From NCBI GenBank assembly GCA_002310215.1, contig DBYR01000036.1, positions 1-36,447 on the forward strand: 36,447 bases of DNA, in the 5' to 3' direction. The DNA comes from Bacteroidales bacterium UBA1181 (lineage in GTDB: Bacteria > Bacteroidota > Bacteroidia > Bacteroidales > Paludibacteraceae). Below the pieces are notes generated by a model, which ran no database searches, was not told the origin of the DNA, and saw nothing but the letters and a program-made list of their open reading frames with translations. The position numbers and the translations under genes were made by a program. This document shows, one piece after another, positions 15,550 to 24,250 of the stretch; within the stretch, counting starts at the first letter, position 1; every line of letters begins with the position of its first letter.

Positions 15550-15627
15550 GCCCCCATCCGCCACCGCGAAGATATAATGTTTTCGGCAATAACCCCGCTT
15601 TAAGCGCTGCGCGAGGGGGCATTTTTT
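15550..15627 (+). ncRNA. candidate structured RNA with terminator tail
   Basis: On the plus strand GCCCCC (15550-15555) can pair with GGGGGC (15615-15620), which is followed at once by ATTTTTT. Inside are two small hairpins (CCG/CGG arms around 15564-15586 and CGCTTTAAGCG at 15597-15606). The GGGG can instead pair with CCCC at 15593-15596, giving two exclusive folds. Both neighbouring genes are on the other strand, so the T tract does not belong to a known gene. No clear plus-strand promoter was found, which lowers confidence. Confidence 0.35.
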
Positions 15628-15705
15628 GGCATATTTAAGGCAATTTTACTTTTTTTAATAAATAACGGGGCAGGAAAACACACATAACAATCCACAAAAG
15701 GAAAC

Positions 15706-15735
15706 GCCCGATGCACGGGGAAACGCACATCGGGC
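15706..15735 (-). terminator. probable terminator after the lipoprotein gene
   Basis: An 8-bp stem GCCCGATG/CATCGGGC (15706-15713 with 15728-15735) is followed on the minus strand by a T-rich but interrupted tail. It lies about 40 bases after the stop at 15774. Confidence 0.55.
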
Positions 15736-15773
15736 ATAAAAGATGACAGAGAAGGACTAATCCTTCCCGCAAG

Positions 15774-16283
15774 TTACCGAGTCATTATATCAGTCTGAAT
15801 CAACTTGCCTGCAAATTCAACCGGGAATTGTCCCATCATACATGAGAAGACAAGGGAGTCGTTCTTAGCATAACCCTGCAGCGACGTCAACGTGTATTGC
15901 TCGAAAGGTCTGCCCTTCCATGTAGGAACAATGTTTTCTCCAGCGAAAGTGACATCAGCCACCGATTTCTCCGTGAAAGAAACACCATCCACCCTGATGG
16001 TATCGAGGGTTGGCATGCCCGTCATCAATTTAGCGTTCACCAACACAAGGGCCTTCCCTTCAACAGAGTAAGCGCACACGGCGGAGTCGTTCACGAAAGA
16101 GGACTCGCCTGCACCCACCTGCATCTTACCGAGATATGAGGTGGAAAAGAAAGGATCCTCATTGTTTTTCACTTCCTGATTTTGCTCCTTTCCATTACCC
16201 TCTTCCTCATCATCGCTACCACATGCAGCAAAACCTAACGATAACATTCCAATCACTGACAAGACAAAAAAACTCTTTTTCAT
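15774..16283 (-). CDS. probable surface lipoprotein next to a TonB receptor
   Basis: This 169-residue protein has a lipoprotein signal (lipobox ending FAAC, Cys21). Directly after the lipidated cysteine comes G-S-D-D-E-E-E, an acidic run of the kind that sends Bacteroides lipoproteins to the outer surface of the outer membrane. The mature part (about 45-169) is beta-rich and begins FFSTSYLGKMQVGAG, which resembles the calycin-like or lipocalin-like lipoproteins of the phylum; that family call is tentative. It is 45 bases downstream of the TonB receptor gene on the same strand, so receptor and lipoprotein likely work together in substrate capture. Confidence 0.7.
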   Translation of the reverse strand: MKKSFFVLSVIGMLSLGFAACGSDDEEEGNGKEQNQEVKNNEDPFFSTSYLGKMQVGAGESSFVNDSAVCAYSVEGKALVLVNAKLMTGMPTLDTIRVDGVSFTEKSVADVTFAGENIVPTWKGRPFEQYTLTSLQGYAKNDSLVFSCMMGQFPVEFAGKLIQTDIMTR

Positions 16284-16328
16284 TTTTTAAATTATTATAT
16301 ATTAAACGATTAAATAAAATCCGACCTA

Positions 16329-18632
16329 TCATTTCAATTCATAACAGAGAGAGACCCCCACCCTCCTCGGCTTGCCAACTTGGCAAAAACGGTTGCCCAT
16401 GGAGACGAAATAGAAGGTGTCATACCGCTCGTCCGTCAAGTTCTTGCACCACCCCTTCAGCGTGAAACGCTTCTTCTTCAGAGCGAGGGAGAGACCGAAC
16501 AGGGAGTAGAAGTCTTGGGAGACCTCATTCGCCTCGTCCCAATAAATCTTCCCGACGCCCTGCCAATCCGCGCAAGCCTCCAGCTGATCGACCAGCTTCT
16601 TGTTCACATAGAACGTATAAAGTGCCTGAAATGATATAGTATTCAGGGGAGAAAATGGAACATAATTACCATCATAGCGATGATTTCCATCGTTGTAATC
16701 GACGAACCGGGCGTTGGTATAGCCATAGGAGCCCGTCAGGTCCAGGTTCTTCACCTTGTAGTTCATGGACAATTCGGCACCGCAACTACGGCTCCTTCCC
16801 GCATTGGTCATCATGCGTCCCGTGCTCTTCCCCGCAGGGAAAACGGTCAATTGTTGGTCGTGGGCGTCGATGTAGAAAAGGGCGAAGTCGGTTGTCAGAT
16901 CAATATTCCTTGCCTTGAAATGTCCACCCAATTCATAGGTCCAGCAATACTCCGGGTCATACGAGATGGCCTTCGCGGGATCATAATCCGGCACACCCAT
17001 ATTATCGAAGCTCACACCCAAGTCCCTCATCATATCGTTCATCAGGGCATTTTGGAGGATATCCGAAAAAATCTGCGTATTGAAACCGCCCGCCTTGTAG
17101 CCTTTGGCGGCGTAGGCGTAGAGATGGTTCCCCCTTCCGCAGTCATATTGTGCGGAAAGCTTAGGCAACACCTCGAAGAAGGTCTTCTCCGCCTCTCCGT
17201 TCAGCTGCGAAACCAATGGCTTATAATCCTTCATGAAGAGGGTGAAGATGTAATTCAACCGCGCGTCATTGTCATACGTCATCCGCGCCTTCTCATAGTC
17301 GAGACGGAGCCCCATCGTCAGGGTCCACCGCCGCAGCTTGAACTCCGACTGGTGGTAGGCGGCACATCCGTACGTCGGCAAACCGAACTCGCTGTTCACA
17401 ACAAACTGATCCTCCAGGATGTCCAATCTATCGTCCGGGAAGACGTGACGAATACCGTTATTGGCATTCGAAAGGATCAGCTGGTCGATACCGTCCCGCT
17501 TGAACGTGACGGGGGCAGTCATGTCATTATGTTTCAGGAAAGCGAAGGCGCCCGTCTTCCAGTTCCACTTCTTGTCTTGCCGCAGGGATTGGAAGATGAC
17601 CTCCTGCGTCGCCGCATGCTCCCGCTGACGTTGCTCCAACGTGAAGATGGAGGAGGGTTGGAAATCCTGGTCGAGGTGCATACCATCGTCCAGGAACTGG
17701 TAACTCGTGACGGAAGAGAACGTCATCCGTTCCCCTTTGTGGGAGAGCACAAAACCGTCACTCAGGTTGAACCGTTCATAGCTGCACTCATCGTTATAGC
17801 AGACAGGGAGACGGTCATCGCCCTCGACCTTCGCATAAGCATATCCCCCCTGGTTCAGCACCCCCAAGGATAGATTGTTCTCGAAAGAGAGGAAAGAGGA
17901 GGGCCTCCACATCAACCGATTGCGCAGGGAAAGACTATTGGAAGGGTCACACAACTCATCCTTATACGTGTTTCGGAAGAGTCCGTCCGTATGTTGGGCA
18001 TTCGCCGCGATAGAGAAGGCGAACTTATCCGTAGGCTTACGGTACAGGGAGGCTTTCAGCCGGGCCGTATTGCCCGTGGAATAGTCGGCGGACAAACGGG
18101 TGCCTTGGTACGAGAAGGGGGAAAGGGTGTGGATATTCACCAGACCACACATGGTGTTGCGCCCATAGAGCGTACCCTGCGGACCGCGGAGGAACTCCAC
18201 CCGCTGGAGGTCGAAAAGGTCCATGTCGAAAGCGTTCTTGTTGAGGATCGGCACATTGTCCACGATCATACCCACCACCGGTTGTTCGATCCGCGTACCG
18301 AATCCGCGCACATAGATGGAGGAGGTGATCTGCGAACCATAGTCCGGCAGATGGAAATTCGGGACGAACGTGGCGATATCCTTGGAGGAGAAGACCACAC
18401 CGGACTCCAAATTAGCCATCGAGAAGGTACTGGACGAAACGGGCAACTCCTCCACCCGCTTCTCCCTATACTTGACATCCACCGACACCTCTACCTCTTC
18501 CAGGTTCTCCTCTATCTTTTCCTCTGCGGAAACATACGAAGGAAGGAGGAGCGTCATCATGCACAGCAGACGAACACAAACCTTACGAAAGCGACAGCGC
18601 GTCATCAAGGAGTTTTTCTCAAACATATCCAT
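16329..18632 (-). CDS. TonB-dependent outer-membrane receptor
   Basis: This 767-residue protein has a long N-terminus with a signal peptide (hydrophobic core at about 20-34, cut after VSAE), a plug domain at about 55-165 (VEELPVSSSTFS, SSIYVRGFGTR, LQRVEFLRGPQGTLYGRN, the last being the classic plug signature) and a 22-strand barrel to the C-terminus, which ends in the aromatic-type strand VGVSLCYELK. It lacks the N-terminal carboxypeptidase-like domain of SusC proteins and has no SusD partner, so it looks like a siderophore-, haem- or cobalamin-type importer rather than a glycan one. The substrate cannot be read from sequence. A second ATG at 18626 is possible as the start. Confidence 0.93.
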   Translation of the reverse strand: MDMFEKNSLMTRCRFRKVCVRLLCMMTLLLPSYVSAEEKIEENLEEVEVSVDVKYREKRVEELPVSSSTFSMANLESGVVFSSKDIATFVPNFHLPDYGSQITSSIYVRGFGTRIEQPVVGMIVDNVPILNKNAFDMDLFDLQRVEFLRGPQGTLYGRNTMCGLVNIHTLSPFSYQGTRLSADYSTGNTARLKASLYRKPTDKFAFSIAANAQHTDGLFRNTYKDELCDPSNSLSLRNRLMWRPSSFLSFENNLSLGVLNQGGYAYAKVEGDDRLPVCYNDECSYERFNLSDGFVLSHKGERMTFSSVTSYQFLDDGMHLDQDFQPSSIFTLEQRQREHAATQEVIFQSLRQDKKWNWKTGAFAFLKHNDMTAPVTFKRDGIDQLILSNANNGIRHVFPDDRLDILEDQFVVNSEFGLPTYGCAAYHQSEFKLRRWTLTMGLRLDYEKARMTYDNDARLNYIFTLFMKDYKPLVSQLNGEAEKTFFEVLPKLSAQYDCGRGNHLYAYAAKGYKAGGFNTQIFSDILQNALMNDMMRDLGVSFDNMGVPDYDPAKAISYDPEYCWTYELGGHFKARNIDLTTDFALFYIDAHDQQLTVFPAGKSTGRMMTNAGRSRSCGAELSMNYKVKNLDLTGSYGYTNARFVDYNDGNHRYDGNYVPFSPLNTISFQALYTFYVNKKLVDQLEACADWQGVGKIYWDEANEVSQDFYSLFGLSLALKKKRFTLKGWCKNLTDERYDTFYFVSMGNRFCQVGKPRRVGVSLCYELK

Positions 18633-18769
18633 TCCAGCATTAAATCTGCCGCGAAATTAGCATAAAACATCCACATGTGACAGGTCGGGGAAAGAAGAAC
18701 GTATGTTTTTTGAACTTACGGATGTAATTTATCCATTTTAGGAGGGAGATTTTCATAATAACGGAGTAC

Positions 18770-18807
18770 AAAAACGAAACAAGCGAAACCATAAAGATTT
18801 CGCTTGT
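18770..18807 (-). terminator. intrinsic terminator after tRNA-Cys
   Basis: On the minus strand a 10-bp stem ACAAGCGAAA/TTTCGCTTGT (18798-18807 with 18779-18788) is followed by TTCGTTTTTG. It starts 4 bases after the tRNA and separates it from the TonB receptor gene. Confidence 0.88.
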
Positions 18808-18811
18808 ATTG

Positions 18812-18882
18812 AGGTTCCTAGCAGATTCGAACTGCTGTAAACGGTTTTGCAGACCGGTACCTAACCACTCGGCCAAGGAACC
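18812..18882 (-). tRNA. tRNA-Cys (anticodon GCA)
   Basis: The minus strand shows acceptor stem GGTTCCT paired with AGGAACC, a D arm with GCCGAGTGGTTAGG, anticodon loop CTGCAAA (anticodon GCA), a T arm with AGTTCGAATCTGC and discriminator U, as expected for cysteine tRNA. CCA is not encoded. Confidence 0.96.
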
Positions 18883-18897
18883 ATTCGTTTTCGTTTG

Positions 18898-18929
18898 CAA
18901 AAGTAATGGATATTTCTAATCCAACAAAA
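18898..18929 (-). promoter_or_regulatory. tRNA-Cys promoter
   Basis: On the minus strand TTTTG (complement of 18925-18929), 19 bases, then TACTTTTG (complement of 18898-18905): a full consensus match just upstream of the tRNA. Confidence 0.85.
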
Positions 18930-19009
18930 TATTTGCCACGGATTTTCCTCAAATATTCAATAAAAAATGTTTATTATTCACATTTACAGAATAGTATGAG
19001 TGAAAAATA

Positions 19010-22000
19010 TCACTTCCTGGAGGTCAACCGATACGTCAGGTTCCCCGGTTTGGACGCACAATGGTCGGCCAATAGGAAACGCTCCTCGTCGGCAATCTCC
19101 GAGACGATGGAAAGGCGTTTTTTCGTCAACGCCGCCAATAGGGAGAACTCCCCTTGCTCCTCTTCTTGGAGAGATATCTCTCCCTCATCGGGCAACTCGG
19201 AGATGCGGGCGGATAGGCTATCGATCGATTTCAGCACACGCCGCGCGTTGCGCTCCACCGCACGTCCCTTGTAGATGTAATTATGCATCACCAAGTCCGC
19301 GAAATAGGCAGGCGTCTCTATCTCCGCCGCCATGCGCTCATATTCCTCCTCGTAGTAGTGCTGCGTCAGCTGGGCACTCTTCAATGATTTCACCTCCTTA
19401 CGGAAGGAATGCTCCGGAGAGATCCTCGGCAGGAACTTCACATCCACCCTACCCTTGCGCAACAGGAACTCCTTCTTCGGGAAGAAATGTCCGATGCCAT
19501 GGATCATCACAGGAATAATGTCCACGTTGAAACGCTCCGCCAAATGGAAAGCGCCTTTGTGGAAGCGTAGGATGGAGCAATCCTCCGAGCGGGTGCCCTC
19601 CGGGAAGATCAGGATGGAATAGCCTCGGTCGATCGCCGTCTTCAGCTCCTCTTCGTGCTGCTCCAACCCGTCGGAGACCGGCAGGAACTCCGCATAACGG
19701 ATAATCCACCCATAGAACGGGCAGTTCCACACCCACTTGTTCGTCAGACAAACAATCTTAGGACTTAAAATCAACGTGTAGAGCAGATCCAAATGCGACT
19801 GATGGTTGCAGATCATGATGCCAGGACGATCCAACGTCTCCCCCTCCGGGTTATGCACATGACACTCCACGCCCGGCATCAGCTTGACCAAGACACGGAA
19901 GATACCGCACAAACGCCTATGATAGAACGCTTTATGGTTCTCCGTCTTGCCTCCAACCGTCAGAACGATGAAACCTAAAAGAGACATGTAGATCGTCCCC
20001 ACGAAAAAGACTGCGAAGCAACCGATGGTCAGCAGGAGGTTCTTCAGCGTGATAGGCATGAGTCTATTTTTGTCTTTTGACTTAGTTAACCAATTGAATA
20101 TCAGCGGAGGGAAAAAATAAGCCATCAGGATGACGGTGAACATGCCCACGATCGTCACCTCCGCCAACGAGCGCATAGCGGGATGCTTGGCGATGATGAG
20201 CGTGCCGATTCCGATGAACATGATCAGGGCGGAGAGCATCACCGAGTTCTTATACGACGCCAGCACCTTCTTCCCATAGGCATACTCGTGCATCAAACCC
20301 TCCGTGACGAAGATGGTATAGTCATCGCCCTGCCCGAAGATGAAGGTGGCGAGGATGATGTTGACGATGTTGAAACGCATGTCCAAAATGCCCATCAACC
20401 CTAAGATCCAGACCCATCCCACCGTCAGCGGGACGAACGCCAAAAGCGCCAACTCAGAACGTCCAAAGGAGATCAGCAAGAAGAGGAAGACGATGAACCC
20501 GCAAAGGAAGAGGACATTGTTGAAATCGCTCGACAAAGTATCCACCAGCTTATTCAGCATGGAGCGTCCGTCGAAGAAGGAGAGAGACTCATCCCTTCCC
20601 GCAAACGAAGCCGCAACGACCTCCGAGGCGTCCTGTTCATGCTCCATGATCGAATAGACATACCATCTCCCGTCATCCTCCATCACATAGCTCTTGGCGA
20701 GGGAACGTAGGATAGGTTCGAAATGATCCTCTTCCGCCACGCCGTACCGTTTCCCCACCATCGTGAGGAAGGGATCGAACGCTTCCGCCGCAAAACCCGC
20801 GGCCACAGCCTGCTTTCGGATCATATCCGCCGCCATAGGATGGTTGGTCCAATAATCGTTCCATACCGTCGCCCGTCTCTCCTGCATCTCCTTCGAAGGC
20901 AGGAAGAGACTGATGCCCGTCACCTTGGAGATCGTCCCAGCCGACAAGAGACTATCCATGGAGCCCCGCACGGATTCGTAACGACGCAACGCCTCGTCCA
21001 TCGTTCCGCCCTCCGCCACACAGAAGCTCTTCGACAAGCCCGACTCCGTCTCGCTCGTCAGCTTCGCCATCCGCACACGCTGGTCGGGCGTCATATAGTT
21101 GATAGCGTTCATATCCGTCTCGAACTGGGTCTTGGTGCTGAAATAGAGGAGCGGGAAGGTCAGAAGGACGATCAGGCACACCGCCACCTTGTTCTTCTCG
21201 AACTGGACATTGGCGATCTTGCCGAACATCAGCTTACCACCCGTCCGCCCCTTGAAAAGCTTATCCGCAAAGAAATGAGGCAACACGAAGAGAACGAAGA
21301 GAATCGTACCCACAAGAAGCAAGGCGGCGAAGAGCCCCATGTCGCGCATCGCCTCCGAACGGATGAAGAGGAGGCTGAGGAAGGCGCCCACCGTCGTGAT
21401 ATTGCCCGTCACGAGCGGATCCACGATGTCGCGCATCGCCTGCTGACGGGTATGCCCCTCCTTGAGGTGCGCCAGAAAATGCAGCGGGTAATTCACCGCA
21501 ATGCCCACGATGACGGAACCTATGCCAATCGCGATGACCGAAACGTCCCCCTTCAGCAGCGCCATGAAAGCCAAACCGAACAATGAGCCGAAAGCGATGG
21601 AGAACAATATGAGGAGAATCGCGCGCACGTCACGGTAAAACAATGCCAACAGAATCACGATCAAAGACAAAGCGATGACGGTGGACCATATCGTGTCCCT
21701 CTTGATCTGATCCGCATTGCCCACGGAGATGACCGCCGGTCCGATGTACGAGACATTCACCCTACCCTCGTACTTATCCATCACCGATCGCGCGGCCTCA
21801 CCGATCGAGGCGATCCACAGCTTGTTCTTTTGCGTCTCGCTGGAAGGCAGGGAAGAAGAGACCGGCACCATGATCGCCCGCCCCTCCTTGTCCAACAGGT
21901 AACCATTCCTCATGTTCTCCCCCTCCGAAGGGCGCAATGCGTTCAGTTTGTTCAGGACGGGGGATGAGAGGTGCAACGGGTCACGCAAGACGATCTCCTG

Positions 22001-22507
22001 GGAAAAACCTCCCATAGGAGACATCAGTTGGTTGCGGTCTGTCAGCATGACACGTGCCAGCGCACTGTCCGACCACACGCTATCGATACGTTTATAATCC
22101 TCCGGTTCAAGGTAATACGGCAGATTCGCCAGGACGAAGTCCATCGTTTCCAGCACCCTCTCCGGGTCTGCATTCAGGAAAACATCAGAGGTGTAGCCTG
22201 AGGAGTCGGCGGAACGCAACGCTTCGGAGAACTCCGCCGCAGCCTGTTCCAAGAGAGGGAAATCCGCCGGTGAGGAATCCGCCATCGAGACGTAGACCAT
22301 CACCCGATTCGAAGTGCTGAAAAGGCGGAAGGCACGGTCCGCCCGCTCATTGCGCGCATCCTTGGGCAAGAACTTCCCGATGTCTTCGGAGAAGCGCACA
22401 TGGCACACCGCCACAGCCAGCAAGCCCACCACCGCACATAGCGATGCGCCGAACACCAAGCGGTGCCGCCTAAAATAGAGAAACACTCTCTCCACAAATC
22501 CTCTCAT
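19010..22507 (-). CDS. MMPL/RND transporter fused to PlsC acyltransferase with a degenerate methyltransferase tail
   Basis: This 1165-residue protein is a fusion. Residues 1-810 are an MMPL/RND lipid exporter: one transmembrane helix, a periplasmic domain, a block of about five helices at 260-420 with SVIVGIAVNYPLHFLAHLKE, then the same layout again, with FIFGQGDDYTIFVTEG in the second half. Residues about 860-1045 are a PlsC-type acyltransferase with NHQSHLD (901-907) and FPEGTRS (968-974). The tail (about 1070-1165) resembles the first half of the SAM methyltransferase found in the trifunctional Bacteroidota version, but the glycine motif is replaced by acidic residues and the domain stops early. 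It likely exports an acylated lipid or polyene to the outer membrane. The gene is monocistronic. Confidence 0.92.
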   Translation of the reverse strand: MRGFVERVFLYFRRHRLVFGASLCAVVGLLAVAVCHVRFSEDIGKFLPKDARNERADRAFRLFSTSNRVMVYVSMADSSPADFPLLEQAAAEFSEALRSADSSGYTSDVFLNADPERVLETMDFVLANLPYYLEPEDYKRIDSVWSDSALARVMLTDRNQLMSPMGGFSQEIVLRDPLHLSSPVLNKLNALRPSEGENMRNGYLLDKEGRAIMVPVSSSLPSSETQKNKLWIASIGEAARSVMDKYEGRVNVSYIGPAVISVGNADQIKRDTIWSTVIALSLIVILLALFYRDVRAILLILFSIAFGSLFGLAFMALLKGDVSVIAIGIGSVIVGIAVNYPLHFLAHLKEGHTRQQAMRDIVDPLVTGNITTVGAFLSLLFIRSEAMRDMGLFAALLLVGTILFVLFVLPHFFADKLFKGRTGGKLMFGKIANVQFEKNKVAVCLIVLLTFPLLYFSTKTQFETDMNAINYMTPDQRVRMAKLTSETESGLSKSFCVAEGGTMDEALRRYESVRGSMDSLLSAGTISKVTGISLFLPSKEMQERRATVWNDYWTNHPMAADMIRKQAVAAGFAAEAFDPFLTMVGKRYGVAEEDHFEPILRSLAKSYVMEDDGRWYVYSIMEHEQDASEVVAASFAGRDESLSFFDGRSMLNKLVDTLSSDFNNVLFLCGFIVFLFLLISFGRSELALLAFVPLTVGWVWILGLMGILDMRFNIVNIILATFIFGQGDDYTIFVTEGLMHEYAYGKKVLASYKNSVMLSALIMFIGIGTLIIAKHPAMRSLAEVTIVGMFTVILMAYFFPPLIFNWLTKSKDKNRLMPITLKNLLLTIGCFAVFFVGTIYMSLLGFIVLTVGGKTENHKAFYHRRLCGIFRVLVKLMPGVECHVHNPEGETLDRPGIMICNHQSHLDLLYTLILSPKIVCLTNKWVWNCPFYGWIIRYAEFLPVSDGLEQHEEELKTAIDRGYSILIFPEGTRSEDCSILRFHKGAFHLAERFNVDIIPVMIHGIGHFFPKKEFLLRKGRVDVKFLPRISPEHSFRKEVKSLKSAQLTQHYYEEEYERMAAEIETPAYFADLVMHNYIYKGRAVERNARRVLKSIDSLSARISELPDEGEISLQEEEQGEFSLLAALTKKRLSIVSEIADEERFLLADHCASKPGNLTYRLTSRK

Positions 22508-22524
22508 GCCAACATTGTTTTTCG

Positions 22525-22532
22525 CAAAGATA
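22525..22532 (-). promoter_or_regulatory. -7 box of the MMPL-fusion gene
   Basis: The minus strand reads TATCTTTG, an exact TAnnTTTG match 18 bases before the ATG at 22507. The -33 region (near 22552-22556, TATGG) is weak. Confidence 0.5.
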
Positions 22533-22811
22533 GGGATTAGACGACGTTATGCCATAGCGATAGAGATAGTTTTTAGCCATGACGATAAAAATTGCCAACC
22601 TACAGGTCAAACAAAGCCTCAATACGGATTGAACGCATGACAGATTGATAATCATTTTACGGTCAGGCGAGAGGCATCTGACGCAACGATTTTTATAACC
22701 GCACAAACAAATCGACAAAAGGGTAAGAGAAATCACAGGCTTCTCCGTGGCGGGAATGGCATGATGTACAAAAAGCATTTCCAACCAACATTCATATTCA
22801 AACGATTGTAT

Positions 22812-22819
22812 TATCTTTG
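22812..22819 (+). promoter_or_regulatory. -7 box of the glycosyltransferase gene
   Basis: TATCTTTG matches TAnnTTTG and predicts transcription from about 22826. No clear -33 TTTG is present at 19-20 bases. Confidence 0.5.
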
Positions 22820-22896
22820 GGGCATAGTAACAAAAAACAGTCCCCAAAATGGAAGGAGAAGGTATTGATGTAAAGACTCAACATAAAGATAAAACA

Positions 22897-23928
22897 ATGA
22901 AACACATATATGTCTTGCATGAATACGGTGCTCCGACGCATTATCTGGCCTTACAGGAACTTGCCGACAAGAATGGGTACAAGGTCGGATACTACGAACT
23001 ATGGAAATGGAATTTCATTATCAAGCACCCCAACCAGTGGAGGAAGTATATTGTCAACAGATTCTTCTGGGCAATCGTCCCCTTCCTACCCACAAGCAAA
23101 ATCGTGTTAGGGATCGCGCCATACAACAAAAGGCTTCCTCGGATAATGCGCAAGTTGCGCAAGCATGAGGTCTACTACCACACGTCATACACATGCTGGG
23201 ACGGCACCAGATTCGCACATGCGCCGAAAAGCGACCATGCGATCGACGATTGGAAAGGATTCACCAAACATTACGTGAAACATATTTTCGCCGTCTCGGA
23301 AAAATGCAAAAGCGAGTTGGTCAAAAACGGGTTCACAAGTGACGAAAACGTATCGACCGTAAACCATTCATACAACTATGACGTGGAGCCCGAAGCCAAC
23401 AAAGGGAAGAGCGACAGCTTCATCTACGTGGGTAGGCTTATCGAAGAGAAAGGCATCAAGGAGCTACTGGACTTTTTCGCTTCCCATCCGGAACTAAAAT
23501 TCACCATTGTAGGCGCCGGTCCCCTCGAGGAAGAGGTGAAACAATATGCAACCCAATACGGCAATATCCATTACGAGGGTTACATATCAGGGTTTAAACA
23601 CATCGCCCCACACTACCAAAAACATAGTTTTTTGGTCCTGAACAGCAAAAAGAACGCGACATGGGAGGAGTTATTCGGCATGACCATCATAGAGAGCATG
23701 GCATGCGGCTGCGTTCCGATCTGCACGAATCACCCCGGTCCACAGGAAATCATCACAAACGGCGCGAACGGGTTCCTGACCGAAGAAGGGACGATTGGCG
23801 ACGCCATACGCAACGCCGCGCATATATCAGAGGAAGAGTACCAGGAATTAAGGGGGAAAGCCATACAGAGAGGCAAGGAATTCCAGTCTCAGAACATCGC
23901 ATCCAAATGGGCCGCCATACTTGATTAG
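22897..23928 (+). CDS. GT4-family glycosyltransferase
   Basis: This 343-residue protein has the GT-B fold: an N-terminal acceptor half and a C-terminal nucleotide-sugar half with FIYVGRLIEEKGIKELL, FTIVGAGPLEEEV and the EX7E-type segment EELFGMTIIESMACG followed by VPICTNHPGPQEII. It is a retaining glycosyltransferase acting in the cytoplasm, probably in a polysaccharide or glycoprotein pathway. The frame also opens at ATG 22849; I prefer 22897 because the sequence from there (MKHIYVLHEYGAPTHY) begins directly with the first beta strand of the fold and has an A-rich upstream region typical of the phylum. It is a lone gene, not part of a visible capsule cluster. Codon use is somewhat AT-richer than its neighbours. 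Confidence 0.88.
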   Translation: MKHIYVLHEYGAPTHYLALQELADKNGYKVGYYELWKWNFIIKHPNQWRKYIVNRFFWAIVPFLPTSKIVLGIAPYNKRLPRIMRKLRKHEVYYHTSYTCWDGTRFAHAPKSDHAIDDWKGFTKHYVKHIFAVSEKCKSELVKNGFTSDENVSTVNHSYNYDVEPEANKGKSDSFIYVGRLIEEKGIKELLDFFASHPELKFTIVGAGPLEEEVKQYATQYGNIHYEGYISGFKHIAPHYQKHSFLVLNSKKNATWEELFGMTIIESMACGCVPICTNHPGPQEIITNGANGFLTEEGTIGDAIRNAAHISEEEYQELRGKAIQRGKEFQSQNIASKWAAILD

Positions 23929-23994
23929 CACAAGCCCAATTCACCGATCGGAGAGAGAAACGGGGAAACATTTTTCGAAAAAAAACAACCCACA

Positions 23995-24026
23995 TTTTGT
24001 TTTTTCAAAAAGAAGCCGTACCTTTG
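23995..24026 (+). promoter_or_regulatory. initiator tRNA promoter
   Basis: TTTTG at 23995-23999, exactly 19 bases, then TACCTTTG at 24019-24026: a perfect consensus promoter 28 bases before the tRNA. Confidence 0.88.
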
Positions 24027-24054
24027 CACCACGATTCGATGTAAATCGGCTACA

Positions 24055-24127
24055 TGCGGGATGGAGCAGTTGGCAGCTCGTTGGGCTCATAACCCAAAGG
24101 TCACAAGTTCGAGTCTTGTTCCCGCAA
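24055..24127 (+). tRNA. initiator tRNA-Met (anticodon CAU)
   Basis: The cloverleaf shows anticodon loop CTCATAA (anticodon CAT) on a stem with three consecutive G-C pairs (GGG/CCC), the hallmark of bacterial initiator tRNA. The acceptor is GCGGGA paired with TCCCGC, positions 2-7, followed by A72 and A73. Position 1 is T, which can pair with A72; the usual bacterial initiator has an unpaired C1-A72. CCA is not encoded. Confidence 0.93.
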
Positions 24128-24250
24128 CAAAGGCCTTGGAAATACCGGGGTGTGTGCGATACCATGAAGGAGAATCCCCCAACAACGAGGAATAATTTGA
24201 AATGGCTTGCGCAACAATTCGTAAAGTATTAACTGATAATACAATTCAAG

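Larger units (their letters stand above)
15444..15773. other. 330-base intergenic region with promoter, structured element and terminator
   Basis: This gap between the M23 gene and the lipoprotein gene holds no convincing coding sequence. It contains the M23 -7 box (15512-15519), the structured plus-strand element at 15550-15627, an AT-rich stretch (15628-15665) and the hairpin after the lipoprotein gene (15706-15735). Confidence 0.6.
22508..22896. other. divergent intergenic region
   Basis: This gap separates the divergent MMPL-fusion and glycosyltransferase genes. It is AT-rich, with one -7 box facing each way (22525-22532 on minus, 22812-22819 on plus). No RNA gene or credible coding sequence was seen in the middle 280 bases. 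Confidence 0.55.

Noticed and set aside
16680..17873. Long open frame (397 codons) on the plus strand
   Set aside because: It is antisense to the TonB receptor gene, whose plug and barrel motifs are clear; the plus-strand product has no recognisable motif and a composition typical of a shadow frame.
20723..21586. Open frame of 287 codons on the plus strand
   Set aside because: Antisense to the MMPL fusion; highly charged, repetitive His/Arg/Glu composition of a shadow frame.
22470..22847. Possible 125-residue protein on the minus strand upstream of the MMPL fusion
   Set aside because: Cys-rich and irregular, overlaps the MMPL start and both promoters; no motif or signal peptide.
23921..24232. 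Possible 103-residue protein on the plus strand
   Set aside because: It runs straight through the initiator tRNA gene and its promoter.
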